Source: Psychrobacter proteolyticus
GTDB taxonomy: Bacteria > Pseudomonadota > Gammaproteobacteria > Pseudomonadales > Moraxellaceae
Direction: 5' to 3'
Length of the DNA: 64,000 nt
Assembly: GCF_003350005.1 (NCBI RefSeq)
Contig: NZ_QLKS01000001.1
Coordinates: 477,946 to 541,945 of the forward strand
The translations under genes and the position numbers were made by a program. This document shows, piece after piece, positions 47,042-56,786 of this stretch; the first letter of the stretch is position 1, and each line of letters opens with the position of its first letter. The notes beneath the pieces are model-generated. The model saw nothing but the letters and a program-made list of their open reading frames with translations. It was not told the origin of the DNA and searched no databases.

Positions 47042-48307
47042 TTATTTGGGCAATAATCTGAGTAATTGTGCCTCATTACCGTCTTCAAGTGTCCACACTT
47101 TCCCGTCTACTGCTAGCACACTGCGTACACGCTCACCCATGTTATAACGGTAACGCTCAGCCGCGGTATTGTCTTCGCTTATACCAACTACGATAAGCGC
47201 TTTAGACGATAAGCCACTGATAAGCGCATTGCCCTGCCAGCTAGGAAAGTCATTATGAATACCAGCCGCATAGATGCTCATAGCAGATGGTGATATGACG
47301 GGTGTCCAAGTAATTTTGGGTGCCACAAACTCTGGCTTTGTATCATGGTCAGGAATATCTAAACCTGAATAATTGCGTCCATTGGATACCATTGGCCAGC
47401 CATAATTATTACCCTTTTCAATAATATTAAATTCATCCCCGCCTTTTGGTCCCATTTCGTGCGCCCAAAGCTGTCCACTATCATCAAATGCCATACCAAG
47501 CACATTGCGATGTCCGATGGTCCAAAACTGTTTGGCCAACTCATTATCAGTAAACGGATTGTCTGTCGGGGTGTTACCATCAGGACTTAACCGTATTATC
47601 TTACCCAAATTGCCATTCATGTCTTGTGCTGGGTCTTTGTCTTGACGCTCGCCTGAGCTGATATATAGATAGCGCCCATCAGGCGAAAACAGCAAACGAT
47701 GACTATAATGCCCCTGCCCTGTGACTTTCGGAGACTGTTGCCAGATAGGCGTGATATCTTGCAACGTAGGTGTGGCTGTCTCTAATCCTGAAAGTGTCGC
47801 TTTGATAACTTTAGCACCAAATTTATTGCTATCACTTCCTGTTCCTGCTTCCGCGTAGCTAAGATAGACGGTATTAGACGTCACAAAATCTGGAGCCACG
47901 ATAATGTCTCCCAAACCGCCTTGACCACCGTAAGCGACTGTAGGAACGCCTTCGATTTTGGTCTTATTACCCGTCGCTGTATCTACGGTAAATAGCTCCC
48001 CTGTTTTTTGCGTTACTAGTAGTTTGGGAGCTTTGCCATCGGTACTGGGTATTGCCGTCATAGCCCAAGGCTCATCAAAAGTTGCGATTGCTTTGGTGGT
48101 AAAGTCAGGCTTGCTAGTCTTTGTTTGTGTGGCGGTTTGAGTATCGTTATCTGAACTGGAAACTTCTTTATACTCTGTTGCAGTGCTTTTGTTATTGCTG
48201 GGACTTACTGCTGAAGGGTTGGAGCACGCGGCAGTGCTAAACAGCAAGGCTGCAATGATTAGCGGCGAGGCTAAAGGTATATTTATACGTTCAATATGGG
48301 CTGTCAT
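47042..48307 (-). CDS. PQQ-dependent aldose sugar dehydrogenase-like lipoprotein (YliI family)
   Basis: Soluble-GDH/Hhip beta-propeller protein of 421 residues. The lipoprotein signal has C28 (STAAC) and a Ser/Thr-rich linker follows to about residue 65. The propeller shows GGQGGLGDIIV, GHYSHRLLFSPDGRYLYISSG, GNLGKIIRLSPDGN, GHRNVLGMAFD and MGPKGGDEFNIIEKGNNYGWP, the last typical of this group. It oxidises aldose sugars in the periplasm if PQQ is supplied. It is monocistronic. Confidence 0.86.
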   Translation of the reverse strand: MTAHIERINIPLASPLIIAALLFSTAACSNPSAVSPSNNKSTATEYKEVSSSDNDTQTATQTKTSKPDFTTKAIATFDEPWAMTAIPSTDGKAPKLLVTQKTGELFTVDTATGNKTKIEGVPTVAYGGQGGLGDIIVAPDFVTSNTVYLSYAEAGTGSDSNKFGAKVIKATLSGLETATPTLQDITPIWQQSPKVTGQGHYSHRLLFSPDGRYLYISSGERQDKDPAQDMNGNLGKIIRLSPDGNTPTDNPFTDNELAKQFWTIGHRNVLGMAFDDSGQLWAHEMGPKGGDEFNIIEKGNNYGWPMVSNGRNYSGLDIPDHDTKPEFVAPKITWTPVISPSAMSIYAAGIHNDFPSWQGNALISGLSSKALIVVGISEDNTAAERYRYNMGERVRSVLAVDGKVWTLEDGNEAQLLRLLPK

Positions 48308-48431
48308 CGGTCTGTTTCTCCACTCAGTTGATACTTATACTATTAGTCTTTGATTTAGTTATATCATAGTCCTGATACTTAAGAGATATTGGAATGGTAA
48401 AGGAACAGTAACGTAAAACGCGCCTTATAAA

Positions 48432-48470
48432 TAAAAACCCCTTACCTACGATTGTAGATAAGGGGTTTGT
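48432..48470 (-). terminator. Terminator after clpB
   Basis: AAACCCCTTA-C-CTAC pairs with GTAG-A-TAAGGGGTTT around GATT, with one internal mismatch. On the minus strand it is followed by TTTTTAT. Confidence 0.85.
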
Positions 48471-48514
48471 TTTAAGCGTAAAGTGGAGTCATAAAGACGT
48501 CAAGGATAAATTGA

Positions 48515-51112
48515 TTAGCTCATTCTAAGCTTATCAAAAGTTAGCTTGTCATCGGCACCCACATCGACTTTGATAATATCACCAGCGACAAAATCACCTG
48601 CTAATAGTTTCAATGACAATGGGTTTTCGATCTCTTGTTGAATGGCACGCTTCAAAGGACGAGCGCCATAAACAGGGTCATAACCCACGGCAACCAATTT
48701 ATTCATCGCATCTGCTGACAGCTCAATATCCATCTCACGCTCTTGGATACGCTGACGTAATCGATCCAATTGAATATCTGCAATACCTGCCATCTGCGAC
48801 ATACCAAGCGGATGGAAGACTACGATTTCGTCAATACGGTTGACGAACTCTGGACGGAAATGCTGCCCAACAGAGTCCATTACTTCCGCTTTGATATCCT
48901 CGTAGCTCTCACCAACCATCTCTTGAATCTTATGCGAACCCAAGTTGCTGGTCATGATAATCACGGTATTTTTGAAATCTACCACACGACCTTGCGAATC
49001 GGTTAAGCGACCATCGTCCAATACTTGTAGTAAGATATTGAACACATCAGGGTGCGCCTTTTCTACTTCATCGAACAATATGACGCTATATGGCTTACGG
49101 CGTACCGCTTCAGTCAACGTACCGCCTTCTTCATAACCGACATAGCCTGGAGGCGCACCCACTAAGCGGCTGACACTGTGCTTTTCCATATACTCACTCA
49201 TGTCGATACGTACAATTGCATCTTCAGAGTCAAACAAAAAGTTTGCTAGTGATTTGGTCAGCTCAGTTTTACCAACACCAGTAGGTCCTAAGAATAAAAA
49301 CGAACCAGAAGGACGGTTGGGATCAGACAAGCCTGCACGGCTACGACGTACCGCATTGGCCACCGATTCGACCGCTTCGTTTTGACCAATGACACGCTCA
49401 TGGAGCTTTTCTTCCATTGCTATCATCTTATCACGCTCACCTTGCATCATTTTGCTGACTGGAATACCAGTCGCGGCCGCCACCACTTCGGCGATTTCAT
49501 TGTCTGTCACCTTGTTACGTAGCAATTTCACACCGCTACCTTCACCTGTCTGCTCTTTTTGCTCAGCCAAGTCAGACTCATGAATACGACGTTCTAACTG
49601 CGGAATGGTTTCGTATTGCAGCTTACTCATGGTCTCATAATCGCCTTCGCGGCTGGCCTTGTCATACGCGATACGGGCTTTATCTAGCTCATCTTTTAGC
49701 TGTTGACTGCCTTTGACCAGCGCCTTCTCTGCCTGCCAAACCTCGTTGAGATCAGCATACTCTTTTTCCAATTCTGCTATTTGCGCATCGAGCACTTTTC
49801 GTTCTGCTTGCGCTCCAGCATCTTCTTCATTTTTGAGCACTTCACGCTGCATTTTTAGCTGAATCAAGCGACTATCGAGCTTACCTAATGATTCAGGCTT
49901 GCTGTCCATCTCCATCCGCAAACGACTGGCCGCTTCATCAATTAAATCAATCGCCTTATCTGGTAGCTTACGATCGGTAATATAGCGATGACTCATGCGC
50001 GCAGCAGCGATAATGGCACTGTCTTGAATATCGACGCCGTGATGCAGCTCGTAACGCTCTTTTAGACCCCGTAATATCGCAATGGTATCTTCGACCGTTG
50101 GCTCATCGACCAACACTTTTTGGAAACGACGCTCAAGCGCGGCATCTTTTTCGATGTACTTGCGGTATTCATCCAGCGTTGTCGCCCCAACACAATGCAG
50201 CTCACCGCGAGCTAGTGCGGGTTTTAACATATTGCCTGCATCCATCGCACCTTCAGATTTACCCGCACCAACCATAGTATGCAGCTCATCGATAAACAAG
50301 ATGACGTTGCCTTCTTGTTTGGCCAAGTCGCTCAATACGCTCTTGAGGCGCTCTTCAAACTCACCGCGGAATTTTGCGCCCGCAATGAGCGCACCTAAAT
50401 CCAATGACAGCACTTCTTTGCGGCGTAGTCCTTCTGGTACGTCACCATTGATAATTTTTTGTGCCAAGCCTTCGACGATAGCTGTTTTACCAACGCCCGG
50501 TTCACCGATAAGTACAGGGTTATTCTTGGTACGGCGTGATAGCACTTGAATGGTACGGCGGATCTCTTCGTCACGGCCAATCACTGGATCTAGCTTGCCA
50601 AGCTCTGCTTGTTCAGTCAGGTTGATCGTGTACTTGTTAAGTGCATCACGCTGATCTTCTGCATTTTGGTTATTCACTGTATCATCACCGCGCAATTGCT
50701 CAATCACAGCTTTTAGCTTGCTTGCCGTTACGCCTGCACTTTCAAATATTTTTTTGGTTTCACCCTGCTCAGCGAGTGCTAACATCACCCATTCCGTCGC
50801 GATAAAATCATCGCCTTCTTTTTGCGCCTGACGATCGGCCAAGTTCAAGATTTTGACCGAGTTTGGGTTTAGATTGACGTCACCTGTCGGCTCCGAAATG
50901 GTCGCTTGATTATCTAGTGCTTTAGCAACGCCATTTTTTAGCGCTGGAATAGAAGCACTTGCTTGTTGGCAGATAGATAAATTAGACTCATCTTGTAGTA
51001 AGACCGCAAGCAAATGCACAGGATCAATACCCGTATGATCGCGACCTAATGCTAGGCTCTGAGCTTCTTGAATGGCGGACTGCAGTTTTTGAGTAAACTT
51101 CTCAAATCTCAT
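48515..51112 (-). CDS. clpB: ATP-dependent disaggregase ClpB
   Basis: Hexameric AAA+ chaperone that rescues aggregated proteins with DnaK, 865 residues. N-terminal double Clp-N domain ([25 protein letters not shown]). D1 has Walker [11 protein letters not shown] and Walker [17 protein letters not shown] coiled-coil M domain spans about 410-525. D2 has [15 protein letters not shown] and [26 protein letters not shown] sigma32-like promoter is found 75-110 bp upstream. It is monocistronic. Confidence 0.97.
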   Translation of the reverse strand: MRFEKFTQKLQSAIQEAQSLALGRDHTGIDPVHLLAVLLQDESNLSICQQASASIPALKNGVAKALDNQATISEPTGDVNLNPNSVKILNLADRQAQKEGDDFIATEWVMLALAEQGETKKIFESAGVTASKLKAVIEQLRGDDTVNNQNAEDQRDALNKYTINLTEQAELGKLDPVIGRDEEIRRTIQVLSRRTKNNPVLIGEPGVGKTAIVEGLAQKIINGDVPEGLRRKEVLSLDLGALIAGAKFRGEFEERLKSVLSDLAKQEGNVILFIDELHTMVGAGKSEGAMDAGNMLKPALARGELHCVGATTLDEYRKYIEKDAALERRFQKVLVDEPTVEDTIAILRGLKERYELHHGVDIQDSAIIAAARMSHRYITDRKLPDKAIDLIDEAASRLRMEMDSKPESLGKLDSRLIQLKMQREVLKNEEDAGAQAERKVLDAQIAELEKEYADLNEVWQAEKALVKGSQQLKDELDKARIAYDKASREGDYETMSKLQYETIPQLERRIHESDLAEQKEQTGEGSGVKLLRNKVTDNEIAEVVAAATGIPVSKMMQGERDKMIAMEEKLHERVIGQNEAVESVANAVRRSRAGLSDPNRPSGSFLFLGPTGVGKTELTKSLANFLFDSEDAIVRIDMSEYMEKHSVSRLVGAPPGYVGYEEGGTLTEAVRRKPYSVILFDEVEKAHPDVFNILLQVLDDGRLTDSQGRVVDFKNTVIIMTSNLGSHKIQEMVGESYEDIKAEVMDSVGQHFRPEFVNRIDEIVVFHPLGMSQMAGIADIQLDRLRQRIQEREMDIELSADAMNKLVAVGYDPVYGARPLKRAIQQEIENPLSLKLLAGDFVAGDIIKVDVGADDKLTFDKLRMS

Positions 51113-51194
51113 GTCTATATCCTTTTATAATTGGTATTCTCAGTAGCACCTCTAAGGATTATCTTAGTCTAGTGCCCACTGTTATCTGTCACTT

Positions 51195-51223
51195 ATATAA
51201 GGTATATATACACCTATTTCAAG
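51195..51223 (-). promoter_or_regulatory. Heat-shock (sigma32-type) promoter of clpB
   Basis: On the minus strand CTTGAAA (51223-51217, exact consensus) is followed by 14 bases and CCTTATAT (51202-51195), 6 of 8 to CCCCATNT. The expected start near 51188 gives a 75-nt leader. A heat-shock promoter is expected for clpB. The rest of this 310-bp gap shows nothing else clear. Confidence 0.65.
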
Positions 51224-51421
51224 ACGACTACTAAATAAAACCTTACTTAAAGCAATGATATTTATTATTAATAGTATTTAAATAGATTTTTAATAGAAGT
51301 TAAATAAATTTGGTAGATAGGAAACGCCATCTTATTGATATAAGTTAAAGAGAAATCTCCATTGAATATGGTAATAAGTAATACTCTTACTTAATCTAGA
51401 CCCAATCATAATCCGACTATG

Positions 51422-52003
51422 CTACTCCACGATTTCGATAGGCGTACCAAGTGTCACCGCTGCCATAATTTCATCCATCTCATCATTGGCAACAGCGATA
51501 CAACCATCTGTCCAATCATGTCGTTGATTAAACAATGCCAAATACCCAAAGCCATTCATTTGCCCATGAATCATGATATCGCCACCTGGATTGACCCCCA
51601 ATGACTTTGCTCGTGCCTTGTCCTCATCATTGGGATAGCTAATATGAATAGAGCGATGCGCAATAGAGTTCTCATTTTTATAGTCTAATGTATAAACCCC
51701 AACTGGCGTACGCTGGTCGCCTTCTTGCTGCTTATGACCTGATGGACTGTCCCCTAGCGCAATACGATACGACCTAATGGCTTTACCATCGCTCATCAGT
51801 TTTAAGACACGATCTGATTTATCGACAAAGACTCTATCAATGACTGTAAAAGGAGGAATGGGATTCTTGAACTTTGAGGTGCTTTTGACATAAGCAATGG
51901 CGCTAGTGCTGACAATAGCAGTAAGACTAAGACCAATGATGATAGGCAGCCAAGGCGTACGCTGCTCATTTGATGGATAAGATTTTTTATAAAAAAATGG
52001 CAT
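51422..52003 (-). CDS. L,D-transpeptidase family protein
   Basis: Cell-wall 3-3 crosslinking or lipoprotein-attachment enzyme of 193 residues. One N-terminal membrane anchor spans about 18-39. The YkuD domain has RVLKLMSDGKAIRSYRIALG, GDQRTPVGVYTL, H146 in DIMIHGQMN and the catalytic C168 in WTDGCIAVAN. DGC rather than SHGC is typical of the YafK-like branch, whose role is less clear than YcbB or ErfK. It is monocistronic. Confidence 0.87.
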   Translation of the reverse strand: MPFFYKKSYPSNEQRTPWLPIIIGLSLTAIVSTSAIAYVKSTSKFKNPIPPFTVIDRVFVDKSDRVLKLMSDGKAIRSYRIALGDSPSGHKQQEGDQRTPVGVYTLDYKNENSIAHRSIHISYPNDEDKARAKSLGVNPGGDIMIHGQMNGFGYLALFNQRHDWTDGCIAVANDEMDEIMAAVTLGTPIEIVE

Positions 52004-52114
52004 AGACTCTGATTCCCATAATTAATTTTTTGTCATTAATCATATGTATCAAAGCACTATGCCAGATTCTGTAGATACGTTTTGTGCAAAAGTGATGAAT
52101 CACTCACTAGACTG

Positions 52115-52906
52115 TTACACCATGCGAATCGCACCATCTAAGCGAATGACTTCACCATTGAGGTAAGCATTAGCGATGATATGAGTCACCAATTTGGCAA
52201 ACTCACTGGGAGCGCCTAAACGTTTAGGATATGGCACACCTGCCTCTAGCTGCTCGCGTGCCTTTTCAGGAATACTCTCCATCATAGGCGTAGCAAAGAC
52301 ACCCGGTGCGATAGTCATCACGCGGATGCCATGACGTGCCAGCTCGCGAGCAAGTGGCAAAGTCAAACCAACCACGCCTGCTTTAGACGAGGAATAGCTG
52401 GCTTGACCTACTTGACCGTCAAAGGCAGCGATAGACGCTGTATTAATGATAATGCCTTGATCTATATTCTTTTCTACATGGTCGCCTGCACTGCCATCAC
52501 TCGCTATGCGCTTGGCAATGCTAGCAGCGACCAAACGGGCAACATTAAATGAACCGACCAGATTGATATTGACTCCGCGGCTAAATGCCTCAAGGTCTGC
52601 CGGATTGTTATCACGATCTAGCAATTTTTGTACCACTACGATACCAGCGCAGTTGATTGAACCTTGTAGGCCACCGAAAGCTGATTCTGCCATTTCGACC
52701 GCTGATTGCACTTCATCGCCGTTAGTGATATCACAGCGTACAAAGCGCGCACTATCACCTAACTCGGCGACCAGAGCTTGTCCTGCTGATTCATTTAAAT
52801 CAGCGATGACGACGTTACCACCTTGACCTACAATCGCCCGAGCCACTGACTCTCCCAAACCTGATGCACCGCCTGTGACCAAAAAGCTGTTTTCTTTAAC
52901 TTGCAT
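52115..52906 (-). CDS. 3-hydroxyacyl-CoA dehydrogenase, SDR type (HSD10-like)
   Basis: Classical SDR of 263 residues: GGASGLG, NAD-selecting D in VVIADLNES, INCAGIV, NTASIAAFDGQVGQASYSSSKAG with catalytic Tyr/Lys, and PGVFATPM. The IAAFDGQVGQ segment is characteristic of HSD17B10-type enzymes, which oxidise 3-hydroxy-2-methylacyl-CoA in isoleucine and branched fatty-acid degradation. It lies 72 bp after the acyl-CoA synthetase gene and is probably cotranscribed. Confidence 0.87.
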   Translation of the reverse strand: MQVKENSFLVTGGASGLGESVARAIVGQGGNVVIADLNESAGQALVAELGDSARFVRCDITNGDEVQSAVEMAESAFGGLQGSINCAGIVVVQKLLDRDNNPADLEAFSRGVNINLVGSFNVARLVAASIAKRIASDGSAGDHVEKNIDQGIIINTASIAAFDGQVGQASYSSSKAGVVGLTLPLARELARHGIRVMTIAPGVFATPMMESIPEKAREQLEAGVPYPKRLGAPSEFAKLVTHIIANAYLNGEVIRLDGAIRMV

Positions 52907-52978
52907 GATTATTCCTTTAAATTTTTGCTTCTTATTAGATATTTTTCTACTGAATTTATAGACGCGTTACCAACTCAT

Positions 52979-54682
52979 TTATGCAGCAGACAGACTACGC
53001 AGCAAAAAGCGTTGTATCTTGCCACTTGGCGTTTTCGGTAACTCGGTCACAAACTCAACCTCACGCGGATAAGCATGAGTGGATAGGCGTTTGCGTACCA
53101 GCTCTTGGATTTCTTTGGCGATTTGCTCACTGCCTTCGATGCCATCTTTTAGCACCACATAAGACTTGATGGTATGACCGCGCACTTCATCTGGCACGCC
53201 TACCGCCGCAGATTCTGCTACTGCTTCATGCTCTAATACAGTGTTTTCGACATCAGTAGGCCCTACACGGTAACCTGCGGTAATAATAATGTCATCATCA
53301 CGGCCTGAGAACCAGTAGCTGCCGTCACTATGACGCTCGACCACGTCGCCTGTCAGATAGTAATCATCTACAAAGGCTTGTTTTTCATTCCAACTATAAC
53401 CACGGAAATAAAACGCAGGTGACTGACTGACGACGACTGCCAGCTGCCCTTGTTCGCCATCCGGCAGTACATTCATATCATCACCTAATACGACTAGCGT
53501 ATGACCTGGTAGCGCCATACCCATCGAGCCAACTGGACATTCATGCGCCAGTGCATGATGTGCACAGCAAGTCATGCCAGTTTCTGTTTGCCCATATTGG
53601 TCTTTGACTTGGCACGCCAGATAGGTTTCGACCCAATTTACCACTTCGGTGTTCAGTGTCTCTCCTGCCGAGTTGGCACAGCGTAAAGACAGCTTGGCAT
53701 TGATATCGTTATGAGCGCCTTCGAAAACGCCACTGGATTTCATCATTCGAAATGCGGTTGGTGAAGAGGCTAAATTGGTAATCTTATGACGCACCATAAA
53801 GTCACGGGTATTAGTCGCGTCAAATCCTGCTTCATTAAAATAAGTGGTGATGCCCAGTAGCAGAGGCCCTGTGATGGCATAGTACAAGCCATACGCCCAG
53901 CCTGGATCTGCCATGTTCCAGTACTGATCATCTTCGCGTAGGTCAATGGCATAACGCATATATAGGTAAAAAGCAGGTAACGCAGCCAATGGAACGCTGA
54001 CCCCTTTTGATTTACCAACCGTACCTGAGGTAAACATTTGCAAGAATGGCGCATCAGTATCGAGCACCACGGGTTCGAACGTTTGCGACTGTGCTGCCAT
54101 AGACTGGATATAGTGATCGTCATCCCACGTCTGAGCATCCTCAGTACTTCCGACCAATACCATTTTAGTTTGCTCAGCCAAATCTTCAAACTTGCCACGA
54201 TTTTCTAAATTAGTAAAAACGACTTTGGTATCGGCTTTGTCCATGCGGTATTTGATTGAGTCATAACCAAAAGCAGTAAATAGCGGCTGATATACGGCTC
54301 CGATACGCCATGTTGCCAATACAACAGTAAGAAGCTCTGGCGTACGCGGTAGCATCGTCGCTACCTTGTCGCCCGCTTTTACCCCATACGACTGTAGCAA
54401 GTTAGCGATTTGAGCACTCGCTTTGTCAAGCTCACCAAAGCTCATGCGCGTTATATTTCCTGCCGTATCTTCATGTACTAGCGCAGCATTATCAGCGCGG
54501 CCATCACGTACATGACGACCACAGCAAGCCATATAAGCATTTAGACGATCGTCCACCTGCTCGCCAAATATTTCTGACAGCAGTGTATCCATATCAAAAT
54601 TATTATAATAATCGGTGTAGTTTTTTGGTGCGACGGTAGTGTCTGTATTAATATTCGTCGGGGTTTGAGAGGCGGTGTTCAT
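52979..54682 (-). CDS. AMP-forming acyl-CoA synthetase
   Basis: Activates a carboxylic acid to its CoA thioester through an acyl-adenylate. The 567-residue ANL-family enzyme has MFTSGTVGKSKGVSVP (P-loop), YGQTETGM, YLTGDVVERHSDGSYWFSGR, GYRVGPTDVE and the catalytic Lys in PKTPSGKIQRFLLR. The overall pattern is closest to acetate/propionate or medium-chain acyl-CoA synthetases. AAAGGA is nine bases before the ATG. Immediately upstream is the tandem array 54705-54806. The fatty-acid theme matches the HSD10-like gene downstream. Confidence 0.9.
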   Translation of the reverse strand: MNTASQTPTNINTDTTVAPKNYTDYYNNFDMDTLLSEIFGEQVDDRLNAYMACCGRHVRDGRADNAALVHEDTAGNITRMSFGELDKASAQIANLLQSYGVKAGDKVATMLPRTPELLTVVLATWRIGAVYQPLFTAFGYDSIKYRMDKADTKVVFTNLENRGKFEDLAEQTKMVLVGSTEDAQTWDDDHYIQSMAAQSQTFEPVVLDTDAPFLQMFTSGTVGKSKGVSVPLAALPAFYLYMRYAIDLREDDQYWNMADPGWAYGLYYAITGPLLLGITTYFNEAGFDATNTRDFMVRHKITNLASSPTAFRMMKSSGVFEGAHNDINAKLSLRCANSAGETLNTEVVNWVETYLACQVKDQYGQTETGMTCCAHHALAHECPVGSMGMALPGHTLVVLGDDMNVLPDGEQGQLAVVVSQSPAFYFRGYSWNEKQAFVDDYYLTGDVVERHSDGSYWFSGRDDDIIITAGYRVGPTDVENTVLEHEAVAESAAVGVPDEVRGHTIKSYVVLKDGIEGSEQIAKEIQELVRKRLSTHAYPREVEFVTELPKTPSGKIQRFLLRSLSAA

Positions 54683-54704
54683 AAGCTAATCCTTTAGCAA
54701 TAGC

Positions 54705-54806
54705 AGGTAACTGGTAACTGGTAACTGGTAACTGGTAACTGGTAACTGGTAACTGGTAAAATGGTAAAATGGTAAAATGGTAAAATGGTAAAATGGTAAA
54801 ATGGTA
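54705..54806. repeat. Heptamer/octamer tandem array upstream of the acyl-CoA synthetase gene
   Basis: Seven exact copies of CTGGTAA (54711-54759, preceded by a partial AGGTAA) run directly into six copies of AATGGTAA (54760-54806, the last incomplete). The array begins 23 bp upstream of the start codon, just behind the ribosome site. Exact short repeats of this kind change copy number by slippage. Confidence 0.95.
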
Positions 54807-55068
54807 TTTATGATTGTAAAACGGCCATATCCTATAGACCGTTTCATAGGTTCGTATTTATTATGCTCTATTAGTAACGCATTTTCACGTTTATTTCAAT
54901 ACATAACGTATCATTTTTATTTTATAGAAATAGAGATAATTTATAAATAATTATCATTAATTCACTACAAACCAATACGAACATCTACAACGGTCAATGC
55001 GTTATAGCGAGTTTTCGATTTTCTATTAAAGAAATAGCACTCTACCATTGCTATCTAAGACCTCACAC
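54807..55068. other. Region between the tandem array and the topoisomerase gene
   Basis: AAACGG (54819-54824) and CCGTTT (54839-54844) form a short stem that could end topoisomerase transcription on the minus strand. A weak promoter for the synthetase gene is possible at 54860-54888 (GTGAAA, 17 bases, CATAAT on the minus strand), which would put the array in the mRNA leader. Both calls are tentative. Confidence 0.3.
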
Positions 55069-56199
55069 TTAAACATCAGCCCTTAAAAAGCCTAATAACG
55101 CTTTCTCTTCACAGCTTTGGTATTTTTTGGTTCGTCCACGGCGCGCTTGTTTGTAAGTCTCGAAAAACTGTCCTGCCAAAAAACGCTCAATAACAATGGG
55201 ATAAATATAAGAGGCACGGCAGACGGTCGGCGTGTTGCCTAGCTCTGCTGCCACACTTTTTACCATATCAGTGACTAATTGCTGTCGCTCAGCGCTTTCT
55301 GGCGCACTGGCTAGTATGCTGGCGCCTGCAGTCGTTTGTAGTTCGTCATAAAGATAGTTTGCTGCGAGTACACTAGCCATCCATGTACGAAAATCCTTTG
55401 CACTGTACAGCTTACTTTCACAGTCCATGCCGCACGTATGCATCCGTAAGTAGTCATTGATATCACTACTGTCAACGACTTGCTTATGACCATTGTCATC
55501 TAGATATTTGAATATCTGATAACCTGGCAGCTCAGAACAGGCTTGCACGATATCAATCAATCGCTCATCTTGTAGCTCGATATGATGCTCTTTCGCGCTT
55601 TTTCCGACGAAATCAAACGCCAGTCCATTGTCAGTTTCACTAACATGCTTACTACGTAACGTACTTAGACCATAGCTTTTATTTTGCTTGGCGTAGCGGC
55701 TGTTGCCAATACGAATCAATGTTGTTTCTAGCAATTTAACGACGGCAGCAAGCACATTGGTGCGTGACAACGACTCTGCTTCCAAATCTGCCTCCACCTG
55801 CGCGCGTAGATTGGGCAGTGCCTCTGCAAACCCTATCATCGCATCAAATTTTGCTTGGTCACGGATATTGTTCCATGACGGATGATACAGGTACTGTTTG
55901 CGAGATTTTTCGTCTCGCCCTGTTGATTGCAGATGTCCTCGTTCATCTTGGCATATCCATACCTCTGACCACATGGGCGGTATCACCAATGCATCAAAAC
56001 GCTGACGCAATGCTTTGTCTTTGACCGTGTTGCCTGTTGCATCACGATAAGTAAAGCCGCGACCCCAACGTCTACGCTCGTAGCCTGGTTCGTCGTCACT
56101 CACATAACGCAAATTGGCACGGCGTGCGAGATGCTCGTAATCATGACGCACGTCTTTGGTCATTATCTGCTGGCTAGTCTGTAATTTTGCCTTTGTCAT
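55069..56199 (-). CDS. DNA topoisomerase IB (poxvirus/bacterial type)
   Basis: Relaxes supercoils by a 3'-phosphotyrosyl nick. The 376-residue protein has an N-terminal DNA-binding domain (YVSDDEPGYERRRWGRGFTY, VIPPMWSEVWICQ). The catalytic core contains RIGNSRYAKQNKSYGLSTLRSKHV and ends with CRASYIYPIVI, where Y331 aligns with the nucleophile. A basic tail (KQARRGRTKK) follows. Bacterial TopIB genes are sporadic accessory genes, often horizontally acquired, but base use here is not obviously different. Monocistronic. Confidence 0.9.
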   Translation of the reverse strand: MTKAKLQTSQQIMTKDVRHDYEHLARRANLRYVSDDEPGYERRRWGRGFTYRDATGNTVKDKALRQRFDALVIPPMWSEVWICQDERGHLQSTGRDEKSRKQYLYHPSWNNIRDQAKFDAMIGFAEALPNLRAQVEADLEAESLSRTNVLAAVVKLLETTLIRIGNSRYAKQNKSYGLSTLRSKHVSETDNGLAFDFVGKSAKEHHIELQDERLIDIVQACSELPGYQIFKYLDDNGHKQVVDSSDINDYLRMHTCGMDCESKLYSAKDFRTWMASVLAANYLYDELQTTAGASILASAPESAERQQLVTDMVKSVAAELGNTPTVCRASYIYPIVIERFLAGQFFETYKQARRGRTKKYQSCEEKALLGFLRADV

Positions 56200-56345
56200 A
56201 AACCTATATACCTTTGAGAATTCATGGTTTTAGCATAATTAATGACGGTAGTTTTTGCTGTTTATTTGGCACAGACAAAGTGTAATGCTGTGTAAAACAT
56301 AGTTTTCAGGATAGTAGCTTAAAACTCATTTGAAATATGACACAA

Positions 56346-56378
56346 AAAAACGCCAAGCATAGAATACTTGGCGTTTTT
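56346..56378 (-). terminator. Terminator after ppnP
   Basis: AAAAACGCCAAG pairs with CTTGGCGTTTTT around a 9-base loop. On the minus strand it is followed by TTTTTTTGTG. Confidence 0.9.
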
Positions 56379-56408
56379 CGTTTTGATACTGCTATAACTT
56401 AGAAGTCG

Positions 56409-56693
56409 TTATTTGCCGTATACACATAGATAAGCGGTTTCGACGTCTACTTTTACTTGGAACTTCTGATTGGCTTCAACGGTAAACTGCTCGCCAGCGT
56501 TAAACGTTTTCCACTCGTCACTTTCTGGTAGCTTAACAGTCAATGCACCGCTCACCACACTCATGGTTTCGAATTCACTAGTGCCAAACTCATACTCACC
56601 AATTTCCATGACGCCGACAGTCGCAGGCTTGGTAGCCGTTTGAAAAGCAATAGAAGTCACTTTATCATCAAAATAATTATTAACGCTTGGCAT
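56409..56693 (-). CDS. ppnP: Pyrimidine/purine nucleoside phosphorylase PpnP (YaiE)
   Basis: Small cupin of 94 residues that phosphorolyses several nucleosides. The family features are all present: [63 protein letters not shown] and CVYGK at the end. The length equals that of E. coli YaiE. It is separated from prfB by a 3 x 16-bp tandem repeat and has its own terminator. Confidence 0.94.
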   Translation of the reverse strand: MPSVNNYFDDKVTSIAFQTATKPATVGVMEIGEYEFGTSEFETMSVVSGALTVKLPESDEWKTFNAGEQFTVEANQKFQVKVDVETAYLCVYGK

Positions 56694-56712
56694 AATTTTC
56701 CTTAATTAAATG

Positions 56713-56760
56713 TTAGTTGCTATTTTAATTAGTTACTATTTTAATTAGTTACTATTTTAA
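56713..56760. repeat. Three tandem 16-bp repeats between prfB and ppnP
   Basis: TTAGTTGCTATTTTAA, then twice TTAGTTACTATTTTAA, ending 26 bp after the prfB stop. A second degenerate pair (AAAACGG...) follows at 56758-56784. It lies 20-67 bp upstream of the ppnP start codon, in the leader if cotranscribed. Confidence 0.9.
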
Positions 56761-56786
56761 AACGGTTGCTTGTTTAAAACGGCTGT

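Noticed and set aside
50082..50549. 155-codon plus-strand frame inside clpB
   Set aside because: Serine-rich antisense shadow of the D1 domain coding region.
54061..54080. GGTTCGAACG resembling a tRNA T-arm
   Set aside because: It is in frame within the acyl-CoA synthetase coding region and no acceptor or anticodon stems flank it.
54705..54806. CRISPR array
   Set aside because: Units of 7-8 bp are directly adjacent without spacers.
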